Of a stretch of DNA of 64,000 nt, positions 43,748 to 53,200 are shown piece by piece. The notes below the pieces were generated by a model. It saw only the letters and a program-made list of their open reading frames with translations, ran no database searches and was not told where the DNA came from. Both the position numbers and the translations under genes were made by a program. Source of the DNA: Brevinema_A sp051647535 (GTDB lineage Bacteria > Spirochaetota > Brevinematia > Brevinematales > Brevinemataceae); NCBI GenBank assembly GCA_051647535.1, contig JBOFEA010000004.1:310001-374000 (forward strand). The letters are read 5' to 3'. The first letter of the stretch is position 1. Each line of letters starts with the position of its first letter.

Positions 43748-45823
43748 ATGCAGCTGCCTCTTTTGGATTCAATCCGAGAGCTTTATCGAAATCTTGCTGA
43801 TGATAATGTCGATATTCATGATACTGCAGCTAATTTGTCTCATATGGTTGATGTCGGACGAAAAAGCAGTAAACTTCGTATCGTAACTCAATTAATTTGT
43901 ATATTGGAAGTGACTGCTGATCAATATGAGTATGATGAAGCATCTGCAATTATTAGAGTTAAAAGTTTGATTAAGCAGGCACTTAAGATCATTATTGATA
44001 TGGCATCCGGTACGGTAGAACATAAAAATGGTGTTTCTCTTCTTAAAAAGATTACGTGTGAAGCTCGAAAATTTTTAGTCGTTAAATTAGGGGAGATTCC
44101 CTTTCTTTATGAGCCTAAATTAATAGATCAATTTTCTTTGGATATTTCTTCGGATATCCGCCATATTTATGAATTGATTAATAAACCTTTTGATAATAGT
44201 GATTCTCAAAAAATATTTGAAACCATTAAATATTTTTTGAATTCTATACAAAAAAATATTTCTTTTCTTAACGTACATCAGCTTCTTTCATTGATTGATG
44301 CAATGCACAAATATACTTACAAATTTTACAAAAATAATAAACTTCAAGAATTAAAAAAAGAACCTGATATGCTTCTTGCATTGGAATTTTTAGAAAAAAG
44401 GTCCATGTTTCTTAATCAACATTCTCAAGATTTGTATGCTATTCAAAATCATTTAGAAGAATTTGTTCCTAATAATTTGATTAAACGGCTTTTATCGTTA
44501 TCTTCCGAACAAGAAACCCGTGTCGTTAAACAAGGATTTTCTCCTATGCTTCTCAGTGAAGATGAAATTAATGCATTGACAGATGAACATAGAGATTTTG
44601 AATCTGTTGTTTTTGGAATGACGGAAAAATCAGAACAATCTCATGATAACGATACTCAAATTTTACAAGCTATTACTCCGATTCCATCAGATGTTATTGT
44701 TAATCATTCAAAGAATCATAATTTATTTAATTCCAAAGTTATTGATCCTAAAGAGTTTCAAAAATTTGATTTGAAACAATCCGAGTCTTTGTTAAATTCA
44801 GCATCATATTATGATTTATCTCAAAATGAAGATACATTTATTAAGCTGGCGGCACGTTTGTTTTTGAAACAAGAACAGCTTAAGCAAATGCTCTCTCAAG
44901 AAGCTTTGGTTTATGCAAATGAAGATATTCAGGAACTGAATGATTTAACTCAGAGCTTGAAAACAATGCTTTTCAGTAAATACTATATTTCTATGGAAGA
45001 ATTACTTGGAAACGAGTTAAGAGAATTTATTCGAACAGAAGCAAAATTCTCGGATAAAAAAATTAAATTTGCAATACGTGGTGAAAAAAATGAAATTTTA
45101 ACACGGGAAAGTATGTTTATTAAAGAAATTGTCTTTGCTTTAATAAAATATTCTTTAAATAAAAGCTTGGAATCTTCTTCTCGAAGAAAAGCGTTAGACA
45201 AAAATGAATTTGGTTGGCTTGTTGTTGAATTTGAATATATAGGCGGATTTTTTGAAATCTATGTACGCGATGATGGAAACGGATTGAATAGTGATATTAA
45301 TGATCTTGAAGAGGTACGTTCAAAAATAGAAAACAAAAACGGTAAAATAATCATTGATTCGTTAGAGAATGAATATTTAAAAATAAAAGTAGCTATTCCG
45401 ATGAATAAAATGCTTATCCATTCTCTTCTTGTTAAACAATCCGATACGTATATTCTTTTGCCAAGCAACTGTATTCAGCAGGTTCTTGCTCCACAAGAAA
45501 TTCAATTTGCGCTTAAAGATAAATCATGTTTAGGTCAAGTTGCACTTTCTGCTGTTTTGGGATTGGAACGTTCTCCTATGTGTATGTTTTTGTTGTGTAG
45601 ATTTGGTAATGAAAAAATAATTTTTGGCGTTGAAAAAGCTTTGTATGAAATCGAAGCCTTAGCCGAACAAACAGATATTCCATTAATTGACTGTGCAAAT
45701 AATGTTTCATTAATGCAGGACGGATCAATTGCTTTTATTATGGATGAACGTTTGCTTTATAAAAAAAGCAAGCAGATGATTGAAAAAAGAATGAAAGTTA
45801 TTTTGTCTAATTCTGAAATATAG
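43748..45823 (+). CDS. CheA-like protein, probably without kinase activity
   Basis: 691 residues from ATG 43748, set by GGAGG 6 bases before it (ATG 43736 is the alternative). The first 280 residues are helical without the H-x-x-KG phosphorylation motif of CheA P1. Residues about 415-550 match the P4 ATPase: ELREFIRTEAKF is the usual PR-x-VR-like helix, and DDGNGL near 510 is the G1 box, but the N box (HL-x-RN-x-x-DHG) reads ALIKYSLNKSLES. Residues about 555-690 form a CheW-like domain. It overlaps no neighbour but lies 13 bases from a CheW-like gene. Confidence 0.72.
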   Translation: MQLPLLDSIRELYRNLADDNVDIHDTAANLSHMVDVGRKSSKLRIVTQLICILEVTADQYEYDEASAIIRVKSLIKQALKIIIDMASGTVEHKNGVSLLKKITCEARKFLVVKLGEIPFLYEPKLIDQFSLDISSDIRHIYELINKPFDNSDSQKIFETIKYFLNSIQKNISFLNVHQLLSLIDAMHKYTYKFYKNNKLQELKKEPDMLLALEFLEKRSMFLNQHSQDLYAIQNHLEEFVPNNLIKRLLSLSSEQETRVVKQGFSPMLLSEDEINALTDEHRDFESVVFGMTEKSEQSHDNDTQILQAITPIPSDVIVNHSKNHNLFNSKVIDPKEFQKFDLKQSESLLNSASYYDLSQNEDTFIKLAARLFLKQEQLKQMLSQEALVYANEDIQELNDLTQSLKTMLFSKYYISMEELLGNELREFIRTEAKFSDKKIKFAIRGEKNEILTRESMFIKEIVFALIKYSLNKSLESSSRRKALDKNEFGWLVVEFEYIGGFFEIYVRDDGNGLNSDINDLEEVRSKIENKNGKIIIDSLENEYLKIKVAIPMNKMLIHSLLVKQSDTYILLPSNCIQQVLAPQEIQFALKDKSCLGQVALSAVLGLERSPMCMFLLCRFGNEKIIFGVEKALYEIEALAEQTDIPLIDCANNVSLMQDGSIAFIMDERLLYKKSKQMIEKRMKVILSNSEI

Positions 45824-45836
45824 GAGAAAATGTATT

Positions 45837-46289
45837 ATGACAATTTTACCATTTTGTCTTCAAGATGTTTGGTTTGGGATGGATTTGCAATTTGTCAAAG
45901 GTGTTCATGCAGCCGGTAAAATTACCGTTGTGCCTAATTCTAGACTTCCTTTGGCCGGTTTAATGCAGAAAAACGGTAAAATTCTTCCAGTTTGGTCTCT
46001 TTTTCATTTAGTAAATGGATCTATCAATGATTTGAAACACTGTTCTTATTATATTGAACTTTTTAAAGACGAGAAAACAGTAGCATTGCCAGTTGAAAAA
46101 GTATTATCAGTATTAACGGTTTCATCAGGGTGGATTGAAGTACCTATGTTTGGATTAACTATTTATCGATGTCTAGCTAAAAAGCCTCATGTGGAATCTG
46201 ATGATATTGTTGAGAAAACAGAAACTTTTTCTGATGAAGAGTTTAATATAAAAAATAATGATTTCTCTATTGAAGAAATTTCTGAGTAA
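45837..46289 (+). CDS. CheW-like protein
   Basis: 150 residues. One CheW-like SH3-type fold: FGMDLQFVKGVHAAGKITVVPNSRLPLAGLMQKNGKILPVWSLF follows the family order of a strand, a short helix, VP, then G-x-x-x-x-x-G-x-x-(I/L)PV-x-(D/S)L; the stretch is cited here in pieces of the family pattern only. The C-terminal 40 residues are acidic and low complexity. Paired with the CheA-like gene 13 bases upstream; CheW normally links receptors to CheA. Its stop lies three bases from that of the next, convergent gene. Confidence 0.75.
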   Translation: MTILPFCLQDVWFGMDLQFVKGVHAAGKITVVPNSRLPLAGLMQKNGKILPVWSLFHLVNGSINDLKHCSYYIELFKDEKTVALPVEKVLSVLTVSSGWIEVPMFGLTIYRCLAKKPHVESDDIVEKTETFSDEEFNIKNNDFSIEEISE

Positions 46290-46292
46290 ATG

Positions 46293-46922
46293 TTAATTTA
46301 AATGTTCCAGACTTGTTCTAAGTCGTTGAATTTCTTCTTGAGCAGCTTCGGGTGTTTCAATAGAGAAGAGTCTTCTTCTTCTGTAGAACGAGTATTCAAG
46401 TGGTAAAGGTATTCCGGATAATTGAAGAATAAATAATCCGTACTGCCGAGATAAGATTTCAGCTTTGGTTTGATCGGATACATAAGCTTTTTCTGCAAGC
46501 GAAAGTAAATATTGTTCACTGCCTTTAAAGAATTCTTTAAAGGATTGCTGGCTGATATTTTTACTACTGTAAAGTTGTTTGTAGAGAGGGGCTGTTTCTA
46601 AGAATGTGTTAATCTTAATCAAATCATTTTCTGCTAATGTTAATTTTGCGTGTTTATCTAAATTTGTATATATAGGCAGTTCTATTTTAGGTAAAAGCAG
46701 TTCATGTTTGGTTGGGAAAGTATACGAATTTTTTATGAAAGAATGTGATATTATTTTTTGTTCCAGTAGTTGAAGATCTTGAGTTGGTAACCGATCTATT
46801 CCTTGGATATATTGTTGATAATAATTTTTGAGAAGAATGGTGTTGGTTTGGATGTTTTCAAATGTTTGACTATAGATAATAGTATTCATGGCTATAAGGA
46901 ATAATAAGGAAAAGAATTTCAT
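46293..46922 (-). CDS. Secreted helical hypothetical protein
   Basis: About 209 residues from ATG 46922, preceded by AAGGAGAA; a longer frame to 46952 is not preferred. Signal peptide about 1-19 (ends IYSQ). The rest is helical (LTLAENDLIKINTFLETAPLY), with a cluster of arginines at FYRRRRLFS. No family recognised. Single gene. Confidence 0.62.
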   Translation of the reverse strand: MKFFSLLFLIAMNTIIYSQTFENIQTNTILLKNYYQQYIQGIDRLPTQDLQLLEQKIISHSFIKNSYTFPTKHELLLPKIELPIYTNLDKHAKLTLAENDLIKINTFLETAPLYKQLYSSKNISQQSFKEFFKGSEQYLLSLAEKAYVSDQTKAEILSRQYGLFILQLSGIPLPLEYSFYRRRRLFSIETPEAAQEEIQRLRTSLEHLN

Positions 46923-47055
46923 ACAATTCTCCTTATGATGTTTTGTATACATTAGGATAATATATTTATCTTTTTTTTGTCAATAAAAATTGTAATAATT
47001 TCAAATATTAATTAAATTATACATAATATATTGTATAATTAATAAGGAGAGTACT

Positions 47056-47502
47056 ATGCCTGCAAAAAATGGAGATGTTGTATTTGTTCATTATAAAGGT
47101 TTTTTAAATGATGGCAGTGTTTTTGATAGTTCGGAAGGGCGGGATCCATTGTCTTTTGTTGTTGGTCAAGGACATGTTATTCCTGGATTTGAAGCTGCTG
47201 CTGTTGATATGGAAGTAGGAGAATCAAAAACAGTTCATATTCCATGTAAAGATGCATATGGAGAATTTGTTGAAGAAGCTCAAATTAATATTCCAGTTGG
47301 ACAAACAATAGTTCTTCTTCATCCTGAAACAGGAGAGCCTATGCCTGTTAAAATTGTTAAAGCCGAAAATGGAGTATTGACGATTGATGGAAATCATCCT
47401 TTAGCTGGTCAAGATTTGAATTTTGAGATTGTGTTAGAATCCATTGGCGAAGTTGAAGATTCCGATTCCGATTGCGAATGTAGTTGTGGGTGTAGCAAAT
47501 AG
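47056..47502 (+). CDS. FKBP-type peptidyl-prolyl isomerase, SlyD-like
   Basis: 148 residues, cytoplasmic. FKBP core HYKGFLNDGSVFDSSEGRDP and VIPGFEAA, with a chaperone-type insert (IF) domain from about 65 to 120 and NHPLAG as in SlyD. The tail has four cysteines in C-x-C-x-C-x-C (140, 142, 144, 146), a metal-binding tail, shorter than the His-rich tail of E. coli SlyD. Folding helper; may also bind nickel. Ends at a strong terminator. Confidence 0.93.
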   Translation: MPAKNGDVVFVHYKGFLNDGSVFDSSEGRDPLSFVVGQGHVIPGFEAAAVDMEVGESKTVHIPCKDAYGEFVEEAQINIPVGQTIVLLHPETGEPMPVKIVKAENGVLTIDGNHPLAGQDLNFEIVLESIGEVEDSDSDCECSCGCSK

Positions 47503-47511
47503 TAAATATTC

Positions 47512-47543
47512 AAAAACAACTGTCTAAAAGACAGTTGTTTTTC
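47512..47543. terminator. Bidirectional terminator between slyD-like and tex
   Basis: AACAACTGTCT (47515-47525) pairs with AGACAGTTGTT (47529-47539), with A and T runs flanking. Confidence 0.92.
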
Positions 47544-47554
47544 TAATAAGAATA

Positions 47555-49864
47555 TTATTTTTTGTTTAATAAATCTGCAAAAGGATTATGAGTCACTTGA
47601 CCATGATCATTTTTTTGTACCTTAACTGATTTTGCTGTTGAGTTTTTGTTTGGTGCAGATGAGCGATCTTTTTTGAATGTATTGGTATTAGCAGTTGATG
47701 AAGGTTCTGATTTTTTAGGCATAGAATTTGAATTCTTGCTTTGAGTTTTCATAGAGAGACTGATTCGTTTTCTCTTTTCATCAATATCAATAATTTTAGT
47801 TGTGACAATATCACCAGCTTTTACTATATCCATAGGATGCTCAATGTAAGAGTCACTCATTTCCGAAAGATGGAGAAGAGCTGTTTCTTTGATTCCTAAA
47901 TCTACAAATGCTCCAAAATCAACAACATTTTTTATTTTTCCAGTTACAGTCATTCCTATTCTTAAATCGTCAAAAACTTTTACACCTTGTTGCATAATTG
48001 GTCCAGGATAATCTTCACGTGGATCTCTAGCTGGTTTTTGAATTTCTGAAATAATTTCGTCGATTGTAGACAAACCTGTATTATATTTTTGACACCACTC
48101 TTCTTTTTGAGTATTTGAAGGAGTTTCATGAGAAAGAGTTTGCAAAATTTCTCGTGCTAATTCATAATTTTCAGGGTGAACCCAAGTATTATCTAATTTT
48201 TCTTCGGATTCAGGAACTTTAAGAAATCCTGCAGCCTGTTCGAACGTTTTTTCTCCCATGCCGGATACTTTAAGTAGATCCATTCTGCTAATAAAAGCAC
48301 CATTTTTATCTCTATAAGAAATAATTTTCTTGGCTAAATTTAATTTAATTCCAGAGACATACTTTAAAAGAGAATAAGATGCTGTATTAACATTAACACC
48401 TACACGGTTTACAACAGATTCTACCGTTTCATCAAGAGATTCACCTAATGCTGTTTGATTTAAATCATGCTGGTACAAACCTACACCAATTGATTTGGGA
48501 TCTATTTTTACTAATTCAGCAAGTGGATCCAATAATCTTCTACCTATCGAGATAGCACCACGAATACTAACATCCAAATCCGGAAATTCTTCTTTTGCAA
48601 TAGGTGAAGCCGAATATACACTTGCTCCATCTTCTGAAACTACAGTAAAAGGAGTAGAAATATTTTTTTCAGATAATACTTCCGAAACTATTTCCTGAAC
48701 TTCATAAGTACCTGTTCCATTTCCGATAGCAATTAATTCAATGTTATACTTTGCAAGTGCTGCAGAAATTTTGTTTTTTGCTTCTGCAGGACTGTGCTGG
48801 TAAAATGTAAAATCTTCTAAATAACGTCCATTTTCATCTAATGCAGTGACTTTGGTTCCGGTTCGTATTCCCGGATCAAATGATAAAATACGGGTACGTT
48901 TGATAGGCGGCTGAAGGAGAAGGTTTTCTAAATTAGCAGCAAATAAATTAATCCCATGATGATCTGCTTCTTCTGTAAAGTTTGATCGTATTTCTCTTAA
49001 TACAGCTGGCATTAATAATCTTTTTAATCCGTCAAGAATACTTTCTTTATGAAATCGATTGAGTATTTGATAACGTTTTAGAACAACAGATTGTACGGAT
49101 TCTTCTTCAAAATCAATTTTAATCTCTAATTCTTTTTCAGCTTCACCTCTATTTAGAGCTAAAATTCTATGAGGTTTTACTGTAGAAATAGGTTCTTTAT
49201 AATCGTAATACATTCCATATACACTGGTGTCTTTATCTTTATTTCCTGTGACAAAAAGTTGTCCGTGTTTGATGATGTATTCACGTATGTTTGCTCTGTT
49301 TTCAATGTCCTGCGAAATTCGTTCTGCTAAAATATCCATTGCACCCTGTAATGCATCTTCAATTGTGAGAATACCATGTTCTTCTGAAAGAAAATCGTTG
49401 GCTTTTCCAGTAATATCGCTTTCTGACGAACTAACCAGTATGTATTCTGCTAACGGTTCTAATCCAGCTTCAATAGCTTTCATACCTCTAGTTTTTTTCT
49501 TTCGTTTGTATGGTGCATAAATATCTTCTAATTCTGTTTGTGTAGAACAATTATTGATATTAGTTAATAATTCTTCTGTTAATTGACCTTGGGAAAAAAT
49601 AGCTTTTGTGATTTCAATCCTACGTGTTTCCAAATTAGTCAATGATTTATGTAAATGTTCTATATCGCGGATAGCAGTTTCGTCAAGATTTCCTGTTTTT
49701 TCTTTTCTATAACGTGCAATAAAAGGGACAGTACAATCTTCACTAAATAACTCCAATACTGCTTCAATCTGATTTAAACGGATATTAAGCGTATCTGAAA
49801 TTTTTTTGTTTAAACTTAACTTATCTATTGCTAATGACTCAATAAATTCTTCTGTCAACACCAT
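47555..49864 (-). CDS. tex: Tex-family RNA-binding transcription accessory protein
   Basis: 769 residues. Tex layout: N-terminal helical domain (LNIRLNQIEAVLELFSEDCTVPFIARYRKE), a YqgF/RNase H-like core (ILSFDPGIRTGTKV), helix-hairpin-helix LLKVSGMGEKTFEQAAGFL near 535, and an S1 domain (about 640-710) with GKIKNVVDFGAFVDLGIKETALLH. The C-terminal 60 residues are Ser/Lys/Asn-rich and disordered. Nucleic-acid-binding, linked to transcript handling. Single gene. Confidence 0.95.
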   Translation of the reverse strand: MVLTEEFIESLAIDKLSLNKKISDTLNIRLNQIEAVLELFSEDCTVPFIARYRKEKTGNLDETAIRDIEHLHKSLTNLETRRIEITKAIFSQGQLTEELLTNINNCSTQTELEDIYAPYKRKKKTRGMKAIEAGLEPLAEYILVSSSESDITGKANDFLSEEHGILTIEDALQGAMDILAERISQDIENRANIREYIIKHGQLFVTGNKDKDTSVYGMYYDYKEPISTVKPHRILALNRGEAEKELEIKIDFEEESVQSVVLKRYQILNRFHKESILDGLKRLLMPAVLREIRSNFTEEADHHGINLFAANLENLLLQPPIKRTRILSFDPGIRTGTKVTALDENGRYLEDFTFYQHSPAEAKNKISAALAKYNIELIAIGNGTGTYEVQEIVSEVLSEKNISTPFTVVSEDGASVYSASPIAKEEFPDLDVSIRGAISIGRRLLDPLAELVKIDPKSIGVGLYQHDLNQTALGESLDETVESVVNRVGVNVNTASYSLLKYVSGIKLNLAKKIISYRDKNGAFISRMDLLKVSGMGEKTFEQAAGFLKVPESEEKLDNTWVHPENYELAREILQTLSHETPSNTQKEEWCQKYNTGLSTIDEIISEIQKPARDPREDYPGPIMQQGVKVFDDLRIGMTVTGKIKNVVDFGAFVDLGIKETALLHLSEMSDSYIEHPMDIVKAGDIVTTKIIDIDEKRKRISLSMKTQSKNSNSMPKKSEPSSTANTNTFKKDRSSAPNKNSTAKSVKVQKNDHGQVTHNPFADLLNKK

Positions 49865-49919
49865 AACTAAGTATTCTCCCTTATTTTATATTATCGATTT
49901 CAATGGTAGGGCTCTTTTT

Positions 49920-50699
49920 TTAGAAAGTAAATCCTATAGAACCTGAGAAGTTGAGTGTTTGGTAGGAAGCAAGCGATGTCTGAAGTCCTGAATAGAATGG
50001 GTCACCTGTATCTATAGCATATAAATATCCTATATCAAATCCCATAACCAATCCTGCGTATTTGTGGAAACTATATGCAAATCTTACATTTACTTCTGCT
50101 CCAATATTCAAAAATCGACTTCCAATGGATTGATTGATGTTGAGTAAAGGGCGTTGTTGAGTTGCATTAGGATTATATATTCCACCGTCTATGACAATTC
50201 CGCCGTTCATTGTTGCTGACCAACCAATTCCGTTATTATTTCTATGATCTATCAAATATCCACCTATTCCTACTAATGCACCTAATCTTGTTTGTTCCAT
50301 ATTACGGATAGGTAGAATATCTGCAATCTCAGAAGCTGTGTAAGCTAATGGAACTGTAAGTCTAAGCTGGGTATAAAAATATACTTTTGGATTGTTGATA
50401 GGAATCAATCCTTCTACAATAAGCCAAGTTGTAGGGGTTGAATGTACCGGTGCCGCACCTGCAATCACTGATTGAACACCAAAGCGTGAAATAATACTTG
50501 CATAGTGGGGCTTTAGGGTAAAGGGTGTTTTTTCTTTTCGAGGTTTTTCTACTACTGTAGGTAGATTTGTTTTATTAGTTGTAGTTGATAGTGTATTGTT
50601 ATTTGTAAATATTGGTCTTGTTTGTGGAGGTGCTGTTCTGAATTGAGCATGTGATAAAATGGGTAATAATATTAATACCAGTATTTTTAAAATTTTCAT
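49920..50699 (-). CDS. Outer-membrane beta-barrel-like hypothetical protein
   Basis: 259 residues with a signal peptide (about 1-19, ends SHAQ), then a Thr/Asn/Pro-rich linker (20-55) and a run of alternating-hydrophobic strands to a C-terminal phenylalanine in the SGSIGFTF ending, which is a hallmark of beta-barrel outer-membrane proteins. No family recognised. TCGGAGG-type site upstream. Single gene. Confidence 0.65.
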   Translation of the reverse strand: MKILKILVLILLPILSHAQFRTAPPQTRPIFTNNNTLSTTTNKTNLPTVVEKPRKEKTPFTLKPHYASIISRFGVQSVIAGAAPVHSTPTTWLIVEGLIPINNPKVYFYTQLRLTVPLAYTASEIADILPIRNMEQTRLGALVGIGGYLIDHRNNNGIGWSATMNGGIVIDGGIYNPNATQQRPLLNINQSIGSRFLNIGAEVNVRFAYSFHKYAGLVMGFDIGYLYAIDTGDPFYSGLQTSLASYQTLNFSGSIGFTF

Positions 50700-50923
50700 T
50701 TTTCCTCCGAGAAAATGATATTAATATTTAATAATAATTAACTTTTTTATTATTTTAACATTATTTTTCTTAAAAAGCAATCTTAATAAAGGAACAATTT
50801 ATTATCGTGCATTAAAATATAATTCTTTGTATGAGTAAAAATTGGCATATTATTGTAAAAAATAATAATATTAATTAATGTTCATAATATTTAATGTCTA
50901 TAATATTTTTATGGAGTTGTTAA

Positions 50924-51778
50924 ATGAAAAATTTAATGATATTATTAATTTTTTGTTTTACTAATTTGTCTTGTTCAAAAAAAAATCCTACTTCTGATTT
51001 TCTTGTTGTTACCGGAATTGCTCCTATTGCAGACCTTGTTTTTGAGTTATCTGGAGGTCTTGTTTCTGTAGTTTCTTTGGTTGATCCCAGACAAGATCCG
51101 CATCATATCAATCTTAAACCTTCTGATGCTGTGAAAATAGAAAAATCTGATATGATTTTTGCTGTAGATAAAGATTTTGATCATGTTTTGGTTAAATCTG
51201 TGAAAGATACTTCCAAACTTGTTTTGTTGTACTCAAACTCTGTTGATGATTCGTTAGTTCATAATCATCAACATAATCATAATCCTCATATATGGCTTTC
51301 TTTTCGAGAATCCATTGCTATGGCGGAACGAATTTCTGAAGAACTTTCTGCAAAACTTCCCCAACATTCCGAATTGTTTCAAAGTAATACTGTTAAATTC
51401 AAAACACAAATTTTAGAACTTCTCAAACTTAGGCAACAGCAGTATGTTAATAAAACACAATTTGTTGGTGTTGTTCAGTGTCATCCTGCATGGGATTTTA
51501 TGATTGGAGAATTAGGTCTTCAATCTTTAGGAGTTGTTGAAAAAGTTGAGGGAGTCCAGCCTTCGCTTAAAAAAGTTCAAAAACTTATTCAAACTATTGA
51601 TTGTTTTAGCGGGAATGTGCTTCTTATTAAAGATTCCTATGCAGGATCTGCTGTTTTGGATCAAATTTCTCAAGAAACTCAAAGACCTGTGTTGATTTTT
51701 AATCCCATGGTATCTCCTAATGGTAGTTTTAAAATTTTTGATATTTTGAGTGAGTATAGTGAATTGATGATTAACTAA
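50924..51778 (+). CDS. Zinc/manganese-type ABC transporter substrate-binding lipoprotein (ZnuA-like)
   Basis: 284 residues, with a lipobox ending LSC at C17, so it is anchored as a lipoprotein. Cluster A-1 family: VVTGIAPIADLVFELSGG, DPHHINLKPSDA with metal-binding histidine, a histidine-rich loop (HNHQHNHNPHIWLS), VVQCHPAW with a third His, and IKDSYAGSAVL. The loop suggests zinc. No permease or ATPase genes are adjacent, so the partners lie elsewhere. Confidence 0.92.
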   Translation: MKNLMILLIFCFTNLSCSKKNPTSDFLVVTGIAPIADLVFELSGGLVSVVSLVDPRQDPHHINLKPSDAVKIEKSDMIFAVDKDFDHVLVKSVKDTSKLVLLYSNSVDDSLVHNHQHNHNPHIWLSFRESIAMAERISEELSAKLPQHSELFQSNTVKFKTQILELLKLRQQQYVNKTQFVGVVQCHPAWDFMIGELGLQSLGVVEKVEGVQPSLKKVQKLIQTIDCFSGNVLLIKDSYAGSAVLDQISQETQRPVLIFNPMVSPNGSFKIFDILSEYSELMIN

Positions 51779-51811
51779 AAAAGTACTCTCTTTATGAGAG
51801 TACTTTTTTTA
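51777..51811. terminator. Bidirectional terminator between znuA-like and MCP-like genes
   Basis: AAAAAAGTACTCTC (51777-51790) pairs with GAGAGTACTTTTTT (51796-51809), with a five-base loop. Confidence 0.93.
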
Positions 51812-51814
51812 AAG

Positions 51815-53200
51815 TTAGTTTTGATTTGGTGGATCTATTCCATAATTAAAACGGTATAGTCTGTCAAAATTTCTTTTGATTGTGTCTTTCATAAATTCTA
51901 AAGATCGATGTATTCCCGTATTATCCGATTCTGAAAAATAAATCATTAATTTCTCTTCCAAGTCTATACACAATATATTAATTTTTTCTGAAAGATTGTT
52001 TAAATTCTCAAGTATTTTTAATGTTTCTTGTAATTTATGTGTTTGGATAGAATCTTGATTGGATTTATTTATATTTTCTGAAGAAGGCGATTCTGAAGTT
52101 TCGATAATGTTTTTTCCAATTGCATATGCTTTTCTTATTGCTAAGTCGGCGTCTTTTAATTCTTCTAAAATTGCATTACCAATATTAGAACTCTTTTCTG
52201 CGAAATCTTTCACTTTATCAGATACTGCTAAAAAGGGTTTTCCATTTTCACCAGCACGTGCCGCTTCTATCGAAATGTTTAATGCTAATATTCCTGCTTG
52301 AAATCCATTATCACTTGAAGACTGGGCTAATGAAGATGCTCTTTCTGCACGATTGAATAATCGTGATAAAAGTTTTTGAATATAAATCAATTTATTTTGT
52401 AATTCTGTTTGATTTTGGCTGCTGGTTGTTGAAGGAGCTGTATAAGTTGTTGTAGTTGAAAAATCTTCTAAAAATTTGGAAGTATTTTTTACTTGCAACT
52501 TTATAGAATGAATTTCTTCTATTAAGAGTTCGGAAATATTTTTGATATTTTCAAGAGTATAAGTACTATTTGGTTGATGAGTGTTAATCTCATTAAGAGA
52601 ATGTATTTCGTTCCACATGTCTTCTAAGATAACAGCATTCTTTTTTATAATTCGTTTTTTTGTTGCATTTGAAATAGAAAATGAAACAAATAATAAAATT
52701 AATAATATACCTGAAATACAAGGGATAATCACATTTAAAATATTGCTGATTGTTATTGGGATAATAGATTTTTTGGCTAAACGCTGAAGCAAATCAATTT
52801 GATCTGTAAATTTTTGATATTTTTGCAGTAATTCTGACGGATTTTTATTTTCATAAAAAGATACTCCTAAATTTTTCAGCAAATCGATTTCGGGTTGAGA
52901 AGTTTTGATTATTTTTTGATAATTTGAACTTTCATTGTTGATCCACTGGCTCAATGTTGTTTTTGTGATGTCAATTTCTTCACTTTTATTGTTGCTTGAG
53001 CTTTTGTAGTATAACATAATTGCTGTTTCGGAATTGATGGAGCAAAGAGAAATAATTTGGTTTTGCATAACGGAATTTTTTTCTAATTGGTATGTATAAT
53101 AAAAAAGAATTCCTGAAGTTGAAATAAAACAAATTATCCAAAGCAAAGTGATTTTTTTTATATGCTGCGAAATATATAATCCAATATTTTCATATGACAT
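51815..53200 (-). CDS. Methyl-accepting chemotaxis-like membrane protein, degenerate
   Basis: About 461 residues from ATG 53200 (GGAGAG 7 bases before it). Two membrane segments (about 15-35 and 160-182) bracket a periplasmic helical region of about 120 residues. The cytoplasmic part is helical; the hairpin tip reads LALNISIEAARAGENGKPFLAVSDKVKDFAEKS, clearly the MCP signalling tip with changes (e.g. NISIEAA for NAAVEAA; cited as pattern). The protein is short and its far helices are irregular. May still bind CheW or the CheA-like protein. Single gene. Confidence 0.82.
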   Translation of the reverse strand: MSYENIGLYISQHIKKITLLWIICFISTSGILFYYTYQLEKNSVMQNQIISLCSINSETAIMLYYKSSSNNKSEEIDITKTTLSQWINNESSNYQKIIKTSQPEIDLLKNLGVSFYENKNPSELLQKYQKFTDQIDLLQRLAKKSIIPITISNILNVIIPCISGILLILLFVSFSISNATKKRIIKKNAVILEDMWNEIHSLNEINTHQPNSTYTLENIKNISELLIEEIHSIKLQVKNTSKFLEDFSTTTTYTAPSTTSSQNQTELQNKLIYIQKLLSRLFNRAERASSLAQSSSDNGFQAGILALNISIEAARAGENGKPFLAVSDKVKDFAEKSSNIGNAILEELKDADLAIRKAYAIGKNIIETSESPSSENINKSNQDSIQTHKLQETLKILENLNNLSEKINILCIDLEEKLMIYFSESDNTGIHRSLEFMKDTIKRNFDRLYRFNYGIDPPNQN

